Assembly (NCBI GenBank): GCA_944384835.1
Contig: CALWUU010000045.1
Span: 1-44,123 of the forward strand
DNA length: 44,123 bases
Direction of reading: 5' to 3'
From: an uncultured Clostridia bacterium
GTDB taxonomy: Bacteria; Bacillota; Clostridia; Oscillospirales; Acutalibacteraceae
Under the pieces are notes generated by a model. The model did no database searches, was not told the origin of the DNA, and saw only the letters and a program-made list of their open reading frames with translations. This document shows, in pieces, positions 8,413 through 16,695 of this stretch; position 1 is the stretch's first letter; every line of letters starts with the position of its first letter. The translations under genes and the position numbers were made by a program.

Positions 8413-9099
8413 TTAAGACATGTAAAGTCTGCTATATAGAGTTTCATGCTGCATGCAGCGAACATCAAAACCAGGTGTTGAACGACAAAGTTCTCGTTCT
8501 GTCAATGACTCAAGACGATCCAAAACTTCAATAAAGGTTTCGTGACAATCTTTTAGAATTTGTTGTCCCTGGGTCTGACTTAGAGGAATCGTTTTAACAC
8601 AGCTAACAACCTTACCGGAAGTATTTGTGTATAAGAAGGATTCCATGGCACGTCTCATATCAATACCAACAGCAGCGCAAAATACGCCATATGCAATTGC
8701 ATAAGTTGGTTGTTTTACTTTTTCAACATAACGTGCAAATACATCAGAGATGTAATCTACATTCATGCTAATAACGGTTTTTACGAATCTAGAGCCAAGC
8801 TTTTGTGCAGCGGCACGAATCTCAACCGGAGACTTGCTCGCCTCAACAACTTCTTCCAATTCTACAATTTTATCCAGCTTGTCCTCTTTTGTATATTCAT
8901 AAGCAAGACGAGCAGGCAGCAATTCAGAGTATAGGAAGCTATTTTTAATACTGCTTTTCATAAAAGCCAATGCAGTCTCCCCACTATTGACAATATTCTT
9001 TTGAATATAAGTCTCTAAACCATAAGAGTGAGAATAACCGCCGATTGGAAACAACGCGTCATTAACTTGTAACAGAATAAATAGTTGATTTTCGTTCAT
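8413..9099 (-). CDS. ureF: Urease accessory protein UreF
   Basis: Helical accessory protein bridging UreD and UreG in the nickel-loading complex and controlling UreG GTP hydrolysis. The 228-residue protein shows the signature FPIGGYSHSYGLETYIQ near the N terminus, and later YAIAYGVFCAAVGID. The start ATG at 9099 has CGGAGAG 8 bases upstream. The 87-base gap to ureE holds a strong stem whose loop can pair with downstream sequence (9123-9171), immediately before this ribosome site, so translation of ureF may be structure-controlled. Confidence 0.95.
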   Translation of the reverse strand: MNENQLFILLQVNDALFPIGGYSHSYGLETYIQKNIVNSGETALAFMKSSIKNSFLYSELLPARLAYEYTKEDKLDKIVELEEVVEASKSPVEIRAAAQKLGSRFVKTVISMNVDYISDVFARYVEKVKQPTYAIAYGVFCAAVGIDMRRAMESFLYTNTSGKVVSCVKTIPLSQTQGQQILKDCHETFIEVLDRLESLTERELCRSTPGFDVRCMQHETLYSRLYMS

Positions 9100-9122
9100 G
9101 CTTTTTCTCTCCGCAGTTATTT

Positions 9123-9171
9123 AGCGACAAAGAAATACCGCCATCATTTTGTCGCTGAAAAATGATGGCGG
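9123..9171 (-). promoter_or_regulatory. Candidate RNA pseudoknot/alternative stems in the ureF leader
   Basis: In the mRNA (minus strand), 9171-9159 pairs with 9150-9138 in a perfect 13-bp stem with an 8-base loop (9158-9151). Six loop bases (9156-9151, AGCGAC) are complementary to 9128-9123 (GTCGCT), and the match extends to 9 bp if the first three bases of the 3' arm are freed. Loop-to-downstream pairing is the topology of an H-type pseudoknot. It sits between the ureE stop and the ureF ribosome site. Confidence 0.55.
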
Positions 9172-9186
9172 ATTTAACTTCATTGA

Positions 9187-9660
9187 TTAATGCGTATGTG
9201 CGTTAATTGAGGAAGAAATTTTCTTCTTAAAGTCGAATTTAACTGTTTTGCGTTCAACTTTAACGCCTAGTTTTTCCATCAGCGCTTTTATTGGAAGGTC
9301 TAGTGGAGTAATAAACTGGTAGTCACCTTCGCCTCGAAAAAGTGTAGCGTGTTTGTTTCCAATCTCGTAACATACTTTAGCAACCATGCGAACATCGTTG
9401 TCCACTGTCATAACTAAAGCCTCACAAGCAGGAATGTTTACAGCAATGACAGTATCGCCATCAACACCAAGCACGTCATCCTGATTCAAACCTCTGGTTA
9501 AAATCTCGTTTCCTAACGAAATACCCAGGTCACGACCTCCTTGAGTTTTTTTCTTATGTAATTTTTTGAAAGCTTCGTGCCATTCAATATCTACATAATC
9601 AACCTTCAAGTTTTTAAATTGCTCATCACTTAAAGTTCCCAATATTTGTTCACATAACAT
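9187..9660 (-). CDS. ureE: Urease accessory protein UreE (nickel metallochaperone)
   Basis: Nickel-binding chaperone that hands metal to UreG. At 157 residues it has the N-terminal peptide-binding domain (VDIEWHEAFKKLHKKKTQGGRDLGISL) and the C-terminal metal domain with the KVCYEIGNKHATLFRGEGDY motif holding the conserved dimer-interface His. The tail ends NAHTH: only two histidines, unlike the long His tails of Klebsiella-type UreE, so nickel storage capacity is probably small. The start ATG at 9660 follows AGGAGA. The gene is set off from ureC by 201 bases of structured leader. Confidence 0.95.
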   Translation of the reverse strand: MLCEQILGTLSDEQFKNLKVDYVDIEWHEAFKKLHKKKTQGGRDLGISLGNEILTRGLNQDDVLGVDGDTVIAVNIPACEALVMTVDNDVRMVAKVCYEIGNKHATLFRGEGDYQFITPLDLPIKALMEKLGVKVERKTVKFDFKKKISSSINAHTH

Positions 9661-9674
9661 AATTAAATTCTCCT

Positions 9675-9695
9675 AAATACAGCCATGATTTTGTC
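9675..9695 (-). repeat. Leader block upstream of ureE repeated upstream of ureF
   Basis: On the minus strand GACAAAATCATGGC followed by T and GTATTT (9695-9675) matches 9153-9133 upstream of ureF (GACAAAATGATGGC, G, GTATTT) at 19 of 21 positions. Both copies lie just before the ribosome site of an accessory gene. Confidence 0.6.
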
Positions 9696-9723
9696 ACGCC
9701 GATAATAAATACCCCCAAATCGA

Positions 9724-9775
9724 CCAAATATAATAGCGTATAATTGGCATTAATTATACGCTATTATCTATTTGG
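9724..9775 (-). promoter_or_regulatory. Long hairpin between ureC and ureE
   Basis: A perfect 16-bp stem (9730-9745 with 9752-9767, 6-base loop) extends by six more pairs (9724-9729 with 9770-9775) past a two-base bulge. No T-run follows in either direction, so it is a poor intrinsic terminator and better fits an mRNA-processing or stability element. Confidence 0.6.
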
Positions 9776-9777
9776 GA

Positions 9778-9812
9778 AGTAACTACTATGTAATCGTACC
9801 ATAGTGGTTACT
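9778..9812 (-). promoter_or_regulatory. Second hairpin between ureC and ureE
   Basis: A 13-base stem (9778-9790 with 9800-9812, one mismatch, 9-base loop), two bases from the long hairpin at 9724-9775. Together they form a tandem structure just after ureC. Confidence 0.55.
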
Positions 9813-9861
9813 AAACCGTATAACTACAATACGCCGTTAATCTTAAGTTTTAAACTCAAAA

Positions 9862-11574
9862 TTAGAATAGGTAGTAAAGTTGTGTTAGTGGCAATTCTTT
9901 AGCAACTTCGCAAGTTAGTAGAACGCCGTCAGCTTTAACTACATATGTCTCTGGATCAACTGTCAACTCTGGAGTTGCATCGTTGAATTTCATGTCTTTT
10001 TTGCCGATGTTGCGGCAGCCTTTTACAGCTTCAACTCTCTTTTGTAGACCCAATTTCTCTTTGATACCGTTATCAATAGAAGCTTGAGATACGAAAGTGA
10101 TGCATGTATCATATTTAGCTGCACCGTGTGCGCCAAACATGTGTTTGTAGATGATTGGTTGTACAGTTGGGATAGAAGCGTTAGCATCGCCCATTCTGGA
10201 AGCAGTTACAGCGCCGCCTTTGATGATGATCTCAGGTTTTACGCCGAAGAATGCTGGATCCCATACAACCAAGTCAGCAAATTTGCCAACTTCTACAGAA
10301 CCTACAAGATGGGAAATACCTTGTGCAATAGCTGGGTTAATTGTGTATTTAGATACATATCTTTTTACACGGAAGTTATCATTACCTTCAGCATCTTCTG
10401 GTAATTTACCACGTTGTTTTTTCATTTTGTGAGCTGCTTGCCATGTTCTTGTAATAACTTCAGCAGGACGGCCCATAGCTTGAGAGTCAGAAGACATGAT
10501 GGAGAATACACCCATATCATGTAGAACGTCTTCAGCTGCGATTGTTTCTGGACGAATTCTGGAGTCAGCGAAAGCAACGTCTTCAGGAATTCTGTTATCC
10601 AAGTGGTGGCAAACCATCAACATATCCAAGTGCTCATCCAAAGTGTTAACTGTGTATGGCATTGTTGGGTTTGTAGATGCTGGCAAGATATTTGGGAAAC
10701 CAGCAACTTTGATGATGTCAGGTGCGTGACCGCCGCCTGCACCTTCTGTATGGAATGTGTGCATTGTTCTGCCAGCGATAGCATCCATAGTATCTTCAAC
10801 ACAGCCAGCTTCGTTCAAAGTATCTGTGTGGATAGCAACTTGGATGTCATATTTGTCAGCAACTGTTAGGCAGCAGTCGATAGCTGCAGGTGTGGTACCC
10901 CAGTCTTCGTGAAGTTTCATACCTGCTGCACCAGCAAATACTTGCTCTTCCAAAGATTCTGGAGCAGAGCAGTTACCTTTACCATAGTATAGTAGGTTCA
11001 TTGGATACTCGTCAGCTGCTTTTAGCATCATAGCTAGGTTCCAAGGACCAGGAGTACATGTTGTAGCGTTTGTACCGTCGTTAGGACCAGTACCGCCGCC
11101 TGCCATTGTTGTGATACCGCTGAATAGAGAAGTATCAACTTGTTGTGGGCAGATGAAGTGGATGTGAGTATCAATACCACCAGCTGTAACGATCATGCCT
11201 TCTGTTGCAAGAGCTTCTGTAGAAGCACCAACAACCATGCCTGGTGTTACGCCATCCATAATGTCTGGGTTACCAGCTTTACCGATACCAGCGATCATGC
11301 CGTTTTTGATACCGATATCAGCTTTGAAAATGCCTGTGTAGTCAACGATCAAAGCATTTGTCAAAACTAGGTCTAGGTCACCTGTAGCACTTGTTGTGTT
11401 AACAGATTGTCCCATACCGTCACGTAGTGTTTTACCACCACCGAATTTACATTCATCACCATATACGGTGTAATCTTTTTCTACTTCGATGATAAGATCT
11501 GTATCAGCCAATCTAACTTTGTCACCAACAGTTGGGCCGTACATCATTGAATATTGTTGTCCAGAAATTTTCAT
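9862..11574 (-). CDS. ureC: Urease subunit alpha (catalytic)
   Basis: Catalytic subunit hydrolysing urea to ammonia and carbamate with a dinuclear nickel centre. The 570-residue protein is full length. Metal ligands are all present: His137 and His139 (DTHIHF), the carbamylated Lys220 (GMKLHEDWG), His249, His275 and Asp363 (SSDSQAMGR). The flap carries catalytic His323 in VCHHLD. The start ATG at 11574 has a perfect AAGGAGGT. The second in-frame strength is its codon use, which favours GCT/GGT/ACT and suggests high expression compared with flanking genes. It follows ureB by 34 bases. Confidence 0.99.
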   Translation of the reverse strand: MKISGQQYSMMYGPTVGDKVRLADTDLIIEVEKDYTVYGDECKFGGGKTLRDGMGQSVNTTSATGDLDLVLTNALIVDYTGIFKADIGIKNGMIAGIGKAGNPDIMDGVTPGMVVGASTEALATEGMIVTAGGIDTHIHFICPQQVDTSLFSGITTMAGGGTGPNDGTNATTCTPGPWNLAMMLKAADEYPMNLLYYGKGNCSAPESLEEQVFAGAAGMKLHEDWGTTPAAIDCCLTVADKYDIQVAIHTDTLNEAGCVEDTMDAIAGRTMHTFHTEGAGGGHAPDIIKVAGFPNILPASTNPTMPYTVNTLDEHLDMLMVCHHLDNRIPEDVAFADSRIRPETIAAEDVLHDMGVFSIMSSDSQAMGRPAEVITRTWQAAHKMKKQRGKLPEDAEGNDNFRVKRYVSKYTINPAIAQGISHLVGSVEVGKFADLVVWDPAFFGVKPEIIIKGGAVTASRMGDANASIPTVQPIIYKHMFGAHGAAKYDTCITFVSQASIDNGIKEKLGLQKRVEAVKGCRNIGKKDMKFNDATPELTVDPETYVVKADGVLLTCEVAKELPLTQLYYLF

Positions 11575-11608
11575 GATCTCATTACCTCCTTAAGTGAATA
11601 AAATATTC

Positions 11609-11971
11609 TTATTTTACAAAGCCTTTCAATTTAGCATTGTTCATAGCTTTGTCTAGGTTTGCAGGTACTGCTTGGTCTGCAGTTAAGTTGTTTAGACCGA
11701 ATGCGCGTTTGTTGCCGCCCAATTCTACCAAAGTAACAACTTTCTTTTCGCCTGGCTCAAATCTAACAGCGTTTCCGGATGGAACGTCTAGACGGAAGCC
11801 AAATGCAGCAGCTCTGTCAAATTGTAGCATTTTATTTACTTCAAAGAAGTGGAAATGAGAGCCCACTTGAACTGGTCTATCGCCTGTGTGAACAACTTCA
11901 ACTTGGATAGTTTTTTTACCCGCGTTAAGTTCGATTTCTCTCTCTACTGGAATAACTTCACCGATACGCAT
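11609..11971 (-). CDS. ureB: Urease subunit beta
   Basis: Structural subunit of urease, a separate polypeptide as in most bacteria. Its 120 residues show the typical [20 protein letters not shown] start, then [46 protein letters not shown] and [16 protein letters not shown]. The short tail after this conserved region (about 20 residues) is slightly longer than in classic UreB proteins. The start ATG at 11971 has GAGGGG upstream. It lies 23 bases after ureA. Confidence 0.98.
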   Translation of the reverse strand: MRIGEVIPVEREIELNAGKKTIQVEVVHTGDRPVQVGSHFHFFEVNKMLQFDRAAAFGFRLDVPSGNAVRFEPGEKKVVTLVELGGNKRAFGLNNLTADQAVPANLDKAMNNAKLKGFVK

Positions 11972-11994
11972 GTTTCTAATCCCCTCTCTTTAAA

Positions 11995-12297
11995 TTATTG
12001 AACTGGATTGTGTACTGTAACTAGTTTTGTGCCGTCTGGGAATGTAGCTTCGATTTGAACGTCGTGGATCATCTCTGGAACGCCTTCCATAACGTCAGCT
12101 CTAGTCAACATTTTTGTACCCAATTGCATTAGTTCAACAACAGTCTTGCCGTCTCTTGCAAGTTCATGTAGCTGAGCGCAAAGATAACCAATGGTCTCAA
12201 CGTAGTTAAGTTTTACCCCTCTTGCTTTTCTTTCTTCAGCTAGTTTGCCAATGCAGTGCATTTGCAACTTTTCGAGTTCTCTTGGTGTTAATTTCAT
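11995..12297 (-). CDS. ureA: Urease subunit gamma
   Basis: Smallest structural subunit of urease, 100 residues from [12 protein letters not shown], the standard family length. Motifs include [35 protein letters not shown] and [37 protein letters not shown] longer frame opens 39 bases upstream but would place the AGGAGGT ribosome site inside the gene, so the ATG at 12297 (8-base spacing) is the start. It is first in the ureABCEFGD operon, behind the consensus promoter at 12410-12438 and a leader of about 105 bases. Confidence 0.97.
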   Translation of the reverse strand: MKLTPRELEKLQMHCIGKLAEERKARGVKLNYVETIGYLCAQLHELARDGKTVVELMQLGTKMLTRADVMEGVPEMIHDVQIEATFPDGTKLVTVHNPVQ

Positions 12298-12409
12298 TTC
12301 TGATAACCTCCTATTTCTGTCGAAAAATTTAAACAAAAAAAACGTCTTAAAAATAATAGATTAAGAGCGCTTTTGTTTACTGATTAAAAAGCTTCTAAGC
12401 TACGAACAC

Positions 12410-12438
12410 ATTGTATACCAAATTCGCCCTATTGTCAA
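12410..12438 (-). promoter_or_regulatory. Promoter of the urease operon
   Basis: Minus strand perfect TTGACA (12433-12438), 17-base spacer, TACAAT (12410-12415). Transcription would begin near 12403. No GlnR/TnrA-type or NikR-type box could be recognised around it. Confidence 0.85.
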
Positions 12439-12487
12439 CTTTTTTTCGTTAAGAAACAACAAATGGTCTAAACGCATAAAATTTTTT

Positions 12488-12510
12488 ATTCATAATTGTA
12501 AATTATGAAT
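12488..12510. promoter_or_regulatory. Perfect inverted repeat upstream of the urease promoter
   Basis: Arms ATTCATAATT (12488-12497) and AATTATGAAT (12501-12510) around GTA. It lies about 50 bases upstream of the -35 box, a plausible activator or repressor site. The rest of 12511-12923 is very AT-rich, with only a weak 6-bp stem at 12574-12590. Confidence 0.4.
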
Positions 12511-12923
12511 ATTGCATTAAGAAAATAGGGCTTTCGCATACTTTTTCGGCTGAAAGCATAATAAAAAGACATCCCTTGGCGATTCCAAGGTTGGAAAATA
12601 TTTCTTTATCCAATTTCTAGAAAACATATGATATTTGTCTAAATTGCACAAATAAACAAGAAATATGTCTTTTTTCAATAAACAGGACAATTGTCAAAAA
12701 CATCATATTTTTTATGCTTACATACGATCTTTTTCCAGTCCTTATGATTTACTGATTATATTGTATTCTTTTTTTTTCTATTTTTCAATATTTATTTATC
12801 ATCTTTATATACGGTTTCTAACTTTTATCCATTTATCTATAACAAAGTGTATTATATAAGCATTTCTATTTAAAATGAACAACAATATGTCTGACTTCTC
12901 GGACACGCAGTCATTTTAAGAAA

Positions 12924-13943
12924 TTATTTCATTTTCAGTAACTTTACTACCGCTTTATTAATAGCTTGTTTATATTTAACACTGTTTATTTTATTTAATA
13001 AATTTTCCTGATAAGCTTGGTGATAATTGTGTGCCTTTTGAATACATTCGATTGCTTGTGCGATTGTTTCTTTATATTGTTTTTGTATGATTGCAATTTG
13101 CTCTTTATTTTCCTCATCCGTATGTTCTTTTACTGCTTCCTGATAAATATCTATAATCTCATCACTGTCACGGGACGGAAAATATTCATGGGGAGATGTG
13201 CTGTCAAACAAACAGATTCCCAAATCACGAATGACAACCAAATCTAAACTATTGGGGTCGAATGCACAATGATAGATTTCAACATGATATCCATTCATCA
13301 TGGCACGTTCAGCAATCTTTTTCAAAAATGTAGACTTTCCCGTACCCGGTCTTCCTTTAATAAAATATCGCTTTTCAATATCAGCAGTAATGTTTTCTAT
13401 ATAATCAATCGGCCCATGGATTGTAGAAGCACCAAACAAACGGTTTACACTGCTTCCTTTTTTATTTTGTGTATGTCCACCCAGAATTTTTAAAATAGTA
13501 TCGGAAGTCAACTGGTTCATCTTAGCAAAATTCATATTGGTAATATAAATTTTTTCCCAGTCATCATGTATTTTTAATGCTTTTGCAAAGTATTCATGAG
13601 ACTTTGTTAATGCTTCCTGCATGTCATGCACAGTGTCGTTATCAATTAGTTTATACACGGAATATCCGTAGTCAATATATGCAGGAATATTTAATAATCC
13701 TGTTTTTAGCTGGGGCAAAATAATACCTTCTATACTGTTATCAATGCAGCTGTGAATAATTTCCTGCTGATAACCTTTCTCTGCCGCAATCGCGCTGGCT
13801 TTTCCTATTAACTCTTCTACAATGACAGTTGGATAGTTGTCCAACTTAATGACTCGCTCCAAAGGTTCAAAATTGGATTTGAAAAAACTGACAAACCCTT
13901 TTGAACTGTTTGTATTGATAAAATAATGGATTGCATTGCCCAT
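12924..13943 (-). CDS. P-loop ATPase of the PRK06851-like family with a decayed first repeat
   Basis: A 339-residue soluble protein made of two related halves. The second half has an intact Walker A (GRPGTGKS, 197-204) followed by LKKIAERAMMNGYHVEIYHCAFDPNSLDLVVI and GICLFD. The first half, residues 30-85, keeps the same frame (VIKLDNYP, AAEKGYQQEIIHSCIDNSIEGIIL, LKTGLLN) but has no P-loop. The layout matches a clostridial ATPase family in which both halves normally bind nucleotide. The C-terminal third is helical and Lys/Gln-rich. The start ATG at 13943 has AGGAGCG. It is monocistronic. The biological role of the family is not established. Confidence 0.75.
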   Translation of the reverse strand: MGNAIHYFINTNSSKGFVSFFKSNFEPLERVIKLDNYPTVIVEELIGKASAIAAEKGYQQEIIHSCIDNSIEGIILPQLKTGLLNIPAYIDYGYSVYKLIDNDTVHDMQEALTKSHEYFAKALKIHDDWEKIYITNMNFAKMNQLTSDTILKILGGHTQNKKGSSVNRLFGASTIHGPIDYIENITADIEKRYFIKGRPGTGKSTFLKKIAERAMMNGYHVEIYHCAFDPNSLDLVVIRDLGICLFDSTSPHEYFPSRDSDEIIDIYQEAVKEHTDEENKEQIAIIQKQYKETIAQAIECIQKAHNYHQAYQENLLNKINSVKYKQAINKAVVKLLKMK

Positions 13944-14095
13944 CTCATCACGCTCCTGTTTCCTATACTGTTTCTAGTATATGTGGAAAATACTGGAATA
14001 TGACAAGTTGCCTAATACAAAACGGATTTTTTCATATCCAAAATATACGCAATAAAACACGAACCTTGGACAGGTATCCATACTCATAATTTTAT

Positions 14096-14127
14096 AAAAA
14101 AAAAGAAGGGCTGATATCAGCCCTTCT
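14096..14127 (-). terminator. Terminator of the metal efflux operon
   Basis: A perfect 24-base palindrome (14104-14127) followed on the minus strand by eight T, close to the ATPase stop. Confidence 0.9.
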
Positions 14128-14131
14128 CACA

Positions 14132-15997
14132 CTATTGTTCTTTATATCTTAAAGCTCTGATTGCATTTAAAATTGCCAATACTGCAACACCAACATCCGC
14201 AAATACCGCTTCCCATAACGTTGCCACACTAAAAGCGCCTAACATTAATGCCGCAAACTTTATAATGAATGCCAACGCGATGTTTTGAATGACAATATTT
14301 AATGTCTTTCTGGAAATCCCCATTACCGTTGCAATGCGCGACGGTTTGTCGTTCATAATAACAATATCCGCAGCTTCAATAGCGGCATCTGAACCCAGCG
14401 CACCCATGGCAATACCAATGTCGGCTCTTGCAAGAACAGGGGCGTCATTTATGCCGTCTCCCACAAATATCAGCTTTCCGTTCTTGGATTTCTCTGCAAA
14501 TAAACGTTCCATTTGTTCCACTTTATCGGCAGGCAGCAAATCAGAATGTACTTCATCAATGCCCAATTCATTTGCCACTTGTTCCGCTACGGATTTGCGG
14601 TCTCCCGTCAGCATCACTGTCTTTTTAATACCAAGCTGCTTTAACTTTGCAATGGCCTCTTTCGCGTCCTCTTTGACTTCATCTGTAATCAAAATATAAC
14701 CTGCATATTGATGTTCCACAACTACATATACGACAGTGCCCGCCGCATGAACAGGTTCAAACGGAATTTGCTTCAATTCCATTAACTTTGCATTGCCGGC
14801 ATAAACCGTGCGGCCGTCAACTTGCGCCTCTATACCATGACCTGCAATTTCTTGTACCGACCCTAGGCGTTCCGGATTCATTTCTTTGCCGTATGCCGTT
14901 TCAATGGATGTGGCAATTGGATGATTGGAGTGATATTCAGCATATGCTGTTAATTCCAATAATTCCGCTTCGTCCATTTCAACTGGATGCACTTCCGTTA
15001 CTTGGAACGTACCTTTTGTAAGCGTTCCTGTTTTGTCAAACACAACTACTTCCGCTTTGGCGAGAGCTTCCAAATAGTTGCTTCCTTTTACAAGTACGCC
15101 CCATTTTGATGCACCGCCAATTCCTCCGAAAAATCCAAGGGGAATGGAAATCACAAGGGCGCAAGGGCAGGAAATAACTAAAAACGTAAGCGCACGGCGT
15201 ACCCATTCGCTCCAAACGTCCAAAGAATTGATACCAAGGAACAATGGAGGAATCACCGCAAGCAATACTGCCGCAATTACAACAGCGGGAGTATAGTATC
15301 TTGCAAACTTTGTAATAAAGTTCTCTGCATTTGCTTTTCTGCTGCTTGCATTTTCTACCAAATCCAAAATTTTAGCAACAGTGGAATCTTCAAATTCCTT
15401 TGTTACCTCTATGGTCAGTACTCCTGTGTTATTAATGCAGCCGCTTAATACGCTGCTTTCAGGCTGCACTTCTCTTGGAACGGACTCTCCTGTCAGTGCG
15501 GAAGTATCCAAAAAAGAAGTACCTTCCACCACAACGCCGTCTAAAGGAATTTTTTCTCCCGGTTTTACTACAATAATCTCGCCTGCTTCTACTTCTTCCG
15601 GGTCAACTGTTTCCAGTTTTCCGCCCCGCATAACATTTGCAAACTCCGGCGCGATATCCATCAATTCAGAGATGGATTTTCTGGAACGATTAACCGCATA
15701 TGACTGAAACAGTTCTCCTACTTGATAAAATAACATTACGGCTACGCCTTCACGGTAATCTTGCAATACAAAGGCGCCCACAGTGGCAATTAACATTAAA
15801 AAGTTTTCATCAAATATATGGCCCCTAGCTATGTTGCGCAATGCTTTCCAAATCACATCTCCGCCTATAATGAGAAACGCAGCCAAGAAAATGCCAAATA
15901 CAATCCAATGGTTCAAACCGGCAAAAATATCAATTAAAATAGCAGCTATATAAACGGCTGCGCCGGCTAAAATACGGATCAGCCTCTTTTTTAACAT
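14132..15997 (-). CDS. cadA: P1B-type heavy-metal (Cd/Zn/Pb-class) exporting ATPase
   Basis: Membrane pump driving divalent soft metals out of the cell. In 621 residues: four N-terminal membrane segments (about 10-95), actuator motif TGES (169-172), membrane segment with the metal-binding CPC (277-279), phosphorylation site DKTGT (Asp321), HP motif in HSNHPIATS, and GDGINDAP. It has no N-terminal metal-binding domain. That domain is supplied as a separate protein by the gene 16 bases upstream. CPC with an ArsR/SmtB regulator next door fits the CadA/ZntA group; the symbol is by class, and exact metal is not proven. Confidence 0.92.
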   Translation of the reverse strand: MLKKRLIRILAGAAVYIAAILIDIFAGLNHWIVFGIFLAAFLIIGGDVIWKALRNIARGHIFDENFLMLIATVGAFVLQDYREGVAVMLFYQVGELFQSYAVNRSRKSISELMDIAPEFANVMRGGKLETVDPEEVEAGEIIVVKPGEKIPLDGVVVEGTSFLDTSALTGESVPREVQPESSVLSGCINNTGVLTIEVTKEFEDSTVAKILDLVENASSRKANAENFITKFARYYTPAVVIAAVLLAVIPPLFLGINSLDVWSEWVRRALTFLVISCPCALVISIPLGFFGGIGGASKWGVLVKGSNYLEALAKAEVVVFDKTGTLTKGTFQVTEVHPVEMDEAELLELTAYAEYHSNHPIATSIETAYGKEMNPERLGSVQEIAGHGIEAQVDGRTVYAGNAKLMELKQIPFEPVHAAGTVVYVVVEHQYAGYILITDEVKEDAKEAIAKLKQLGIKKTVMLTGDRKSVAEQVANELGIDEVHSDLLPADKVEQMERLFAEKSKNGKLIFVGDGINDAPVLARADIGIAMGALGSDAAIEAADIVIMNDKPSRIATVMGISRKTLNIVIQNIALAFIIKFAALMLGAFSVATLWEAVFADVGVAVLAILNAIRALRYKEQ

Positions 15998-16013
15998 ACG
16001 GAACCTTCTTTCA

Positions 16014-16238
16014 TTATACTTTTGGCTTCATGACTACATCCGGTTCAATTTTTTTAATAATTTTTTTAGATTCAGCAATCACTGTATCTATTTTATCCTC
16101 ATCGGCTTTTAAAACCATTTTGGTAGTCATAAAACTGATAGAAACGCTTTCTACATCATTCAGCTTGCCAATGGCGTTTTCCATTTTTGCAGCGCAATTT
16201 GCGCAATCTAAATTTTCTAATATAAATACTTTTTTCAT
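16014..16238 (-). CDS. Free-standing HMA metal-binding protein
   Basis: A 74-residue ferredoxin-fold heavy-metal-associated protein. The metal site is ENLDCANCAAKME (Cys12 and Cys15), followed by the typical ISFMTTKMVLKAD strand. The start ATG at 16238 has GGAGGG 7 bases upstream; a longer frame lacks a ribosome site. It sits between the sensor gene and the ATPase that lacks such a domain, so it may deliver metal to the pump or act as a detached regulatory domain. Confidence 0.88.
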   Translation of the reverse strand: MKKVFILENLDCANCAAKMENAIGKLNDVESVSISFMTTKMVLKADEDKIDTVIAESKKIIKKIEPDVVMKPKV

Positions 16239-16257
16239 CACAAATCCCTCCAATCTA

Positions 16258-16623
16258 TTATTCTTCAATGTGTTCCAAACCTTGATTTAAAATGGTATTT
16301 ACGTGAGCGTCAGCCAATGAGTAAAATACGGTTTTTCCTTCTCTTCTGTACTTTACAAGCTGTGCTTGCTTTAATACTCTCAATTGATGAGATATGGCAG
16401 ACTGACTCATATTTAAAAGCTGTGCAATATCGCATACACACATTTCTGACTGAAATAACACATACAGTATTTTGATTCTGGTAGAATCTCCAAACACTTT
16501 GAATAATTCGGCTAAATCGTAAAGAATTTCTTCTTCCGGCATTTCTTCCTGTACTTGTTCAATCACGTTTTCATGTAAATGCATATAATCGCATTGCTCT
16601 AAAACAGGTTCTTTTTCACTCAT
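16258..16623 (-). CDS. cadC: ArsR/SmtB-family metal sensor repressor
   Basis: A 121-residue winged-helix repressor that leaves DNA on binding metal. The DNA-reading helix region is ISHQLRVLKQAQLVKYRREGK. It appears to hold both classical metal sites: alpha3N (Cys11 with Cys62 and Cys64 in MCVCDIA, CadC-like) and alpha5 (Asp105, His107, His118, Glu121, SmtB/CzrA-like). The ATG at 16644 overlaps the operator, so the ATG at 16623 (MSEKEP) is preferred, although its ribosome site is weak. It leads the sensor-HMA-pump operon and should repress it. Confidence 0.9.
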   Translation of the reverse strand: MSEKEPVLEQCDYMHLHENVIEQVQEEMPEEEILYDLAELFKVFGDSTRIKILYVLFQSEMCVCDIAQLLNMSQSAISHQLRVLKQAQLVKYRREGKTVFYSLADAHVNTILNQGLEHIEE

Positions 16624-16642
16624 ATCAACTTCACATCCATTC

Positions 16643-16662
16643 ATATGAATAATTGTTCATAT
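16643..16662. promoter_or_regulatory. ArsR/SmtB-type operator
   Basis: Inverted repeat ATATGAA (16643-16649) and TTCATAT (16656-16662) with a six-base centre. It contains the TGAA-N-TTCA pattern of SmtB/CadC sites and lies just downstream of the -10 box, where bound repressor would block initiation. Confidence 0.75.
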
Positions 16663-16666
16663 ATTT

Positions 16667-16695
16667 ATTATATGCAGTATGATTTCAAATGTCAA
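16667..16695 (-). promoter_or_regulatory. Promoter of the metal efflux operon
   Basis: Minus strand TTGACA (16690-16695), 17-base spacer, TATAAT (16667-16672), a full consensus match. Confidence 0.92.

Noticed and set aside
12665-12859. Plus-strand frame upstream of the ATPase gene
   Set aside because: Low-complexity Phe/Ile/Tyr-rich translation of very AT-rich DNA; no ribosome site.
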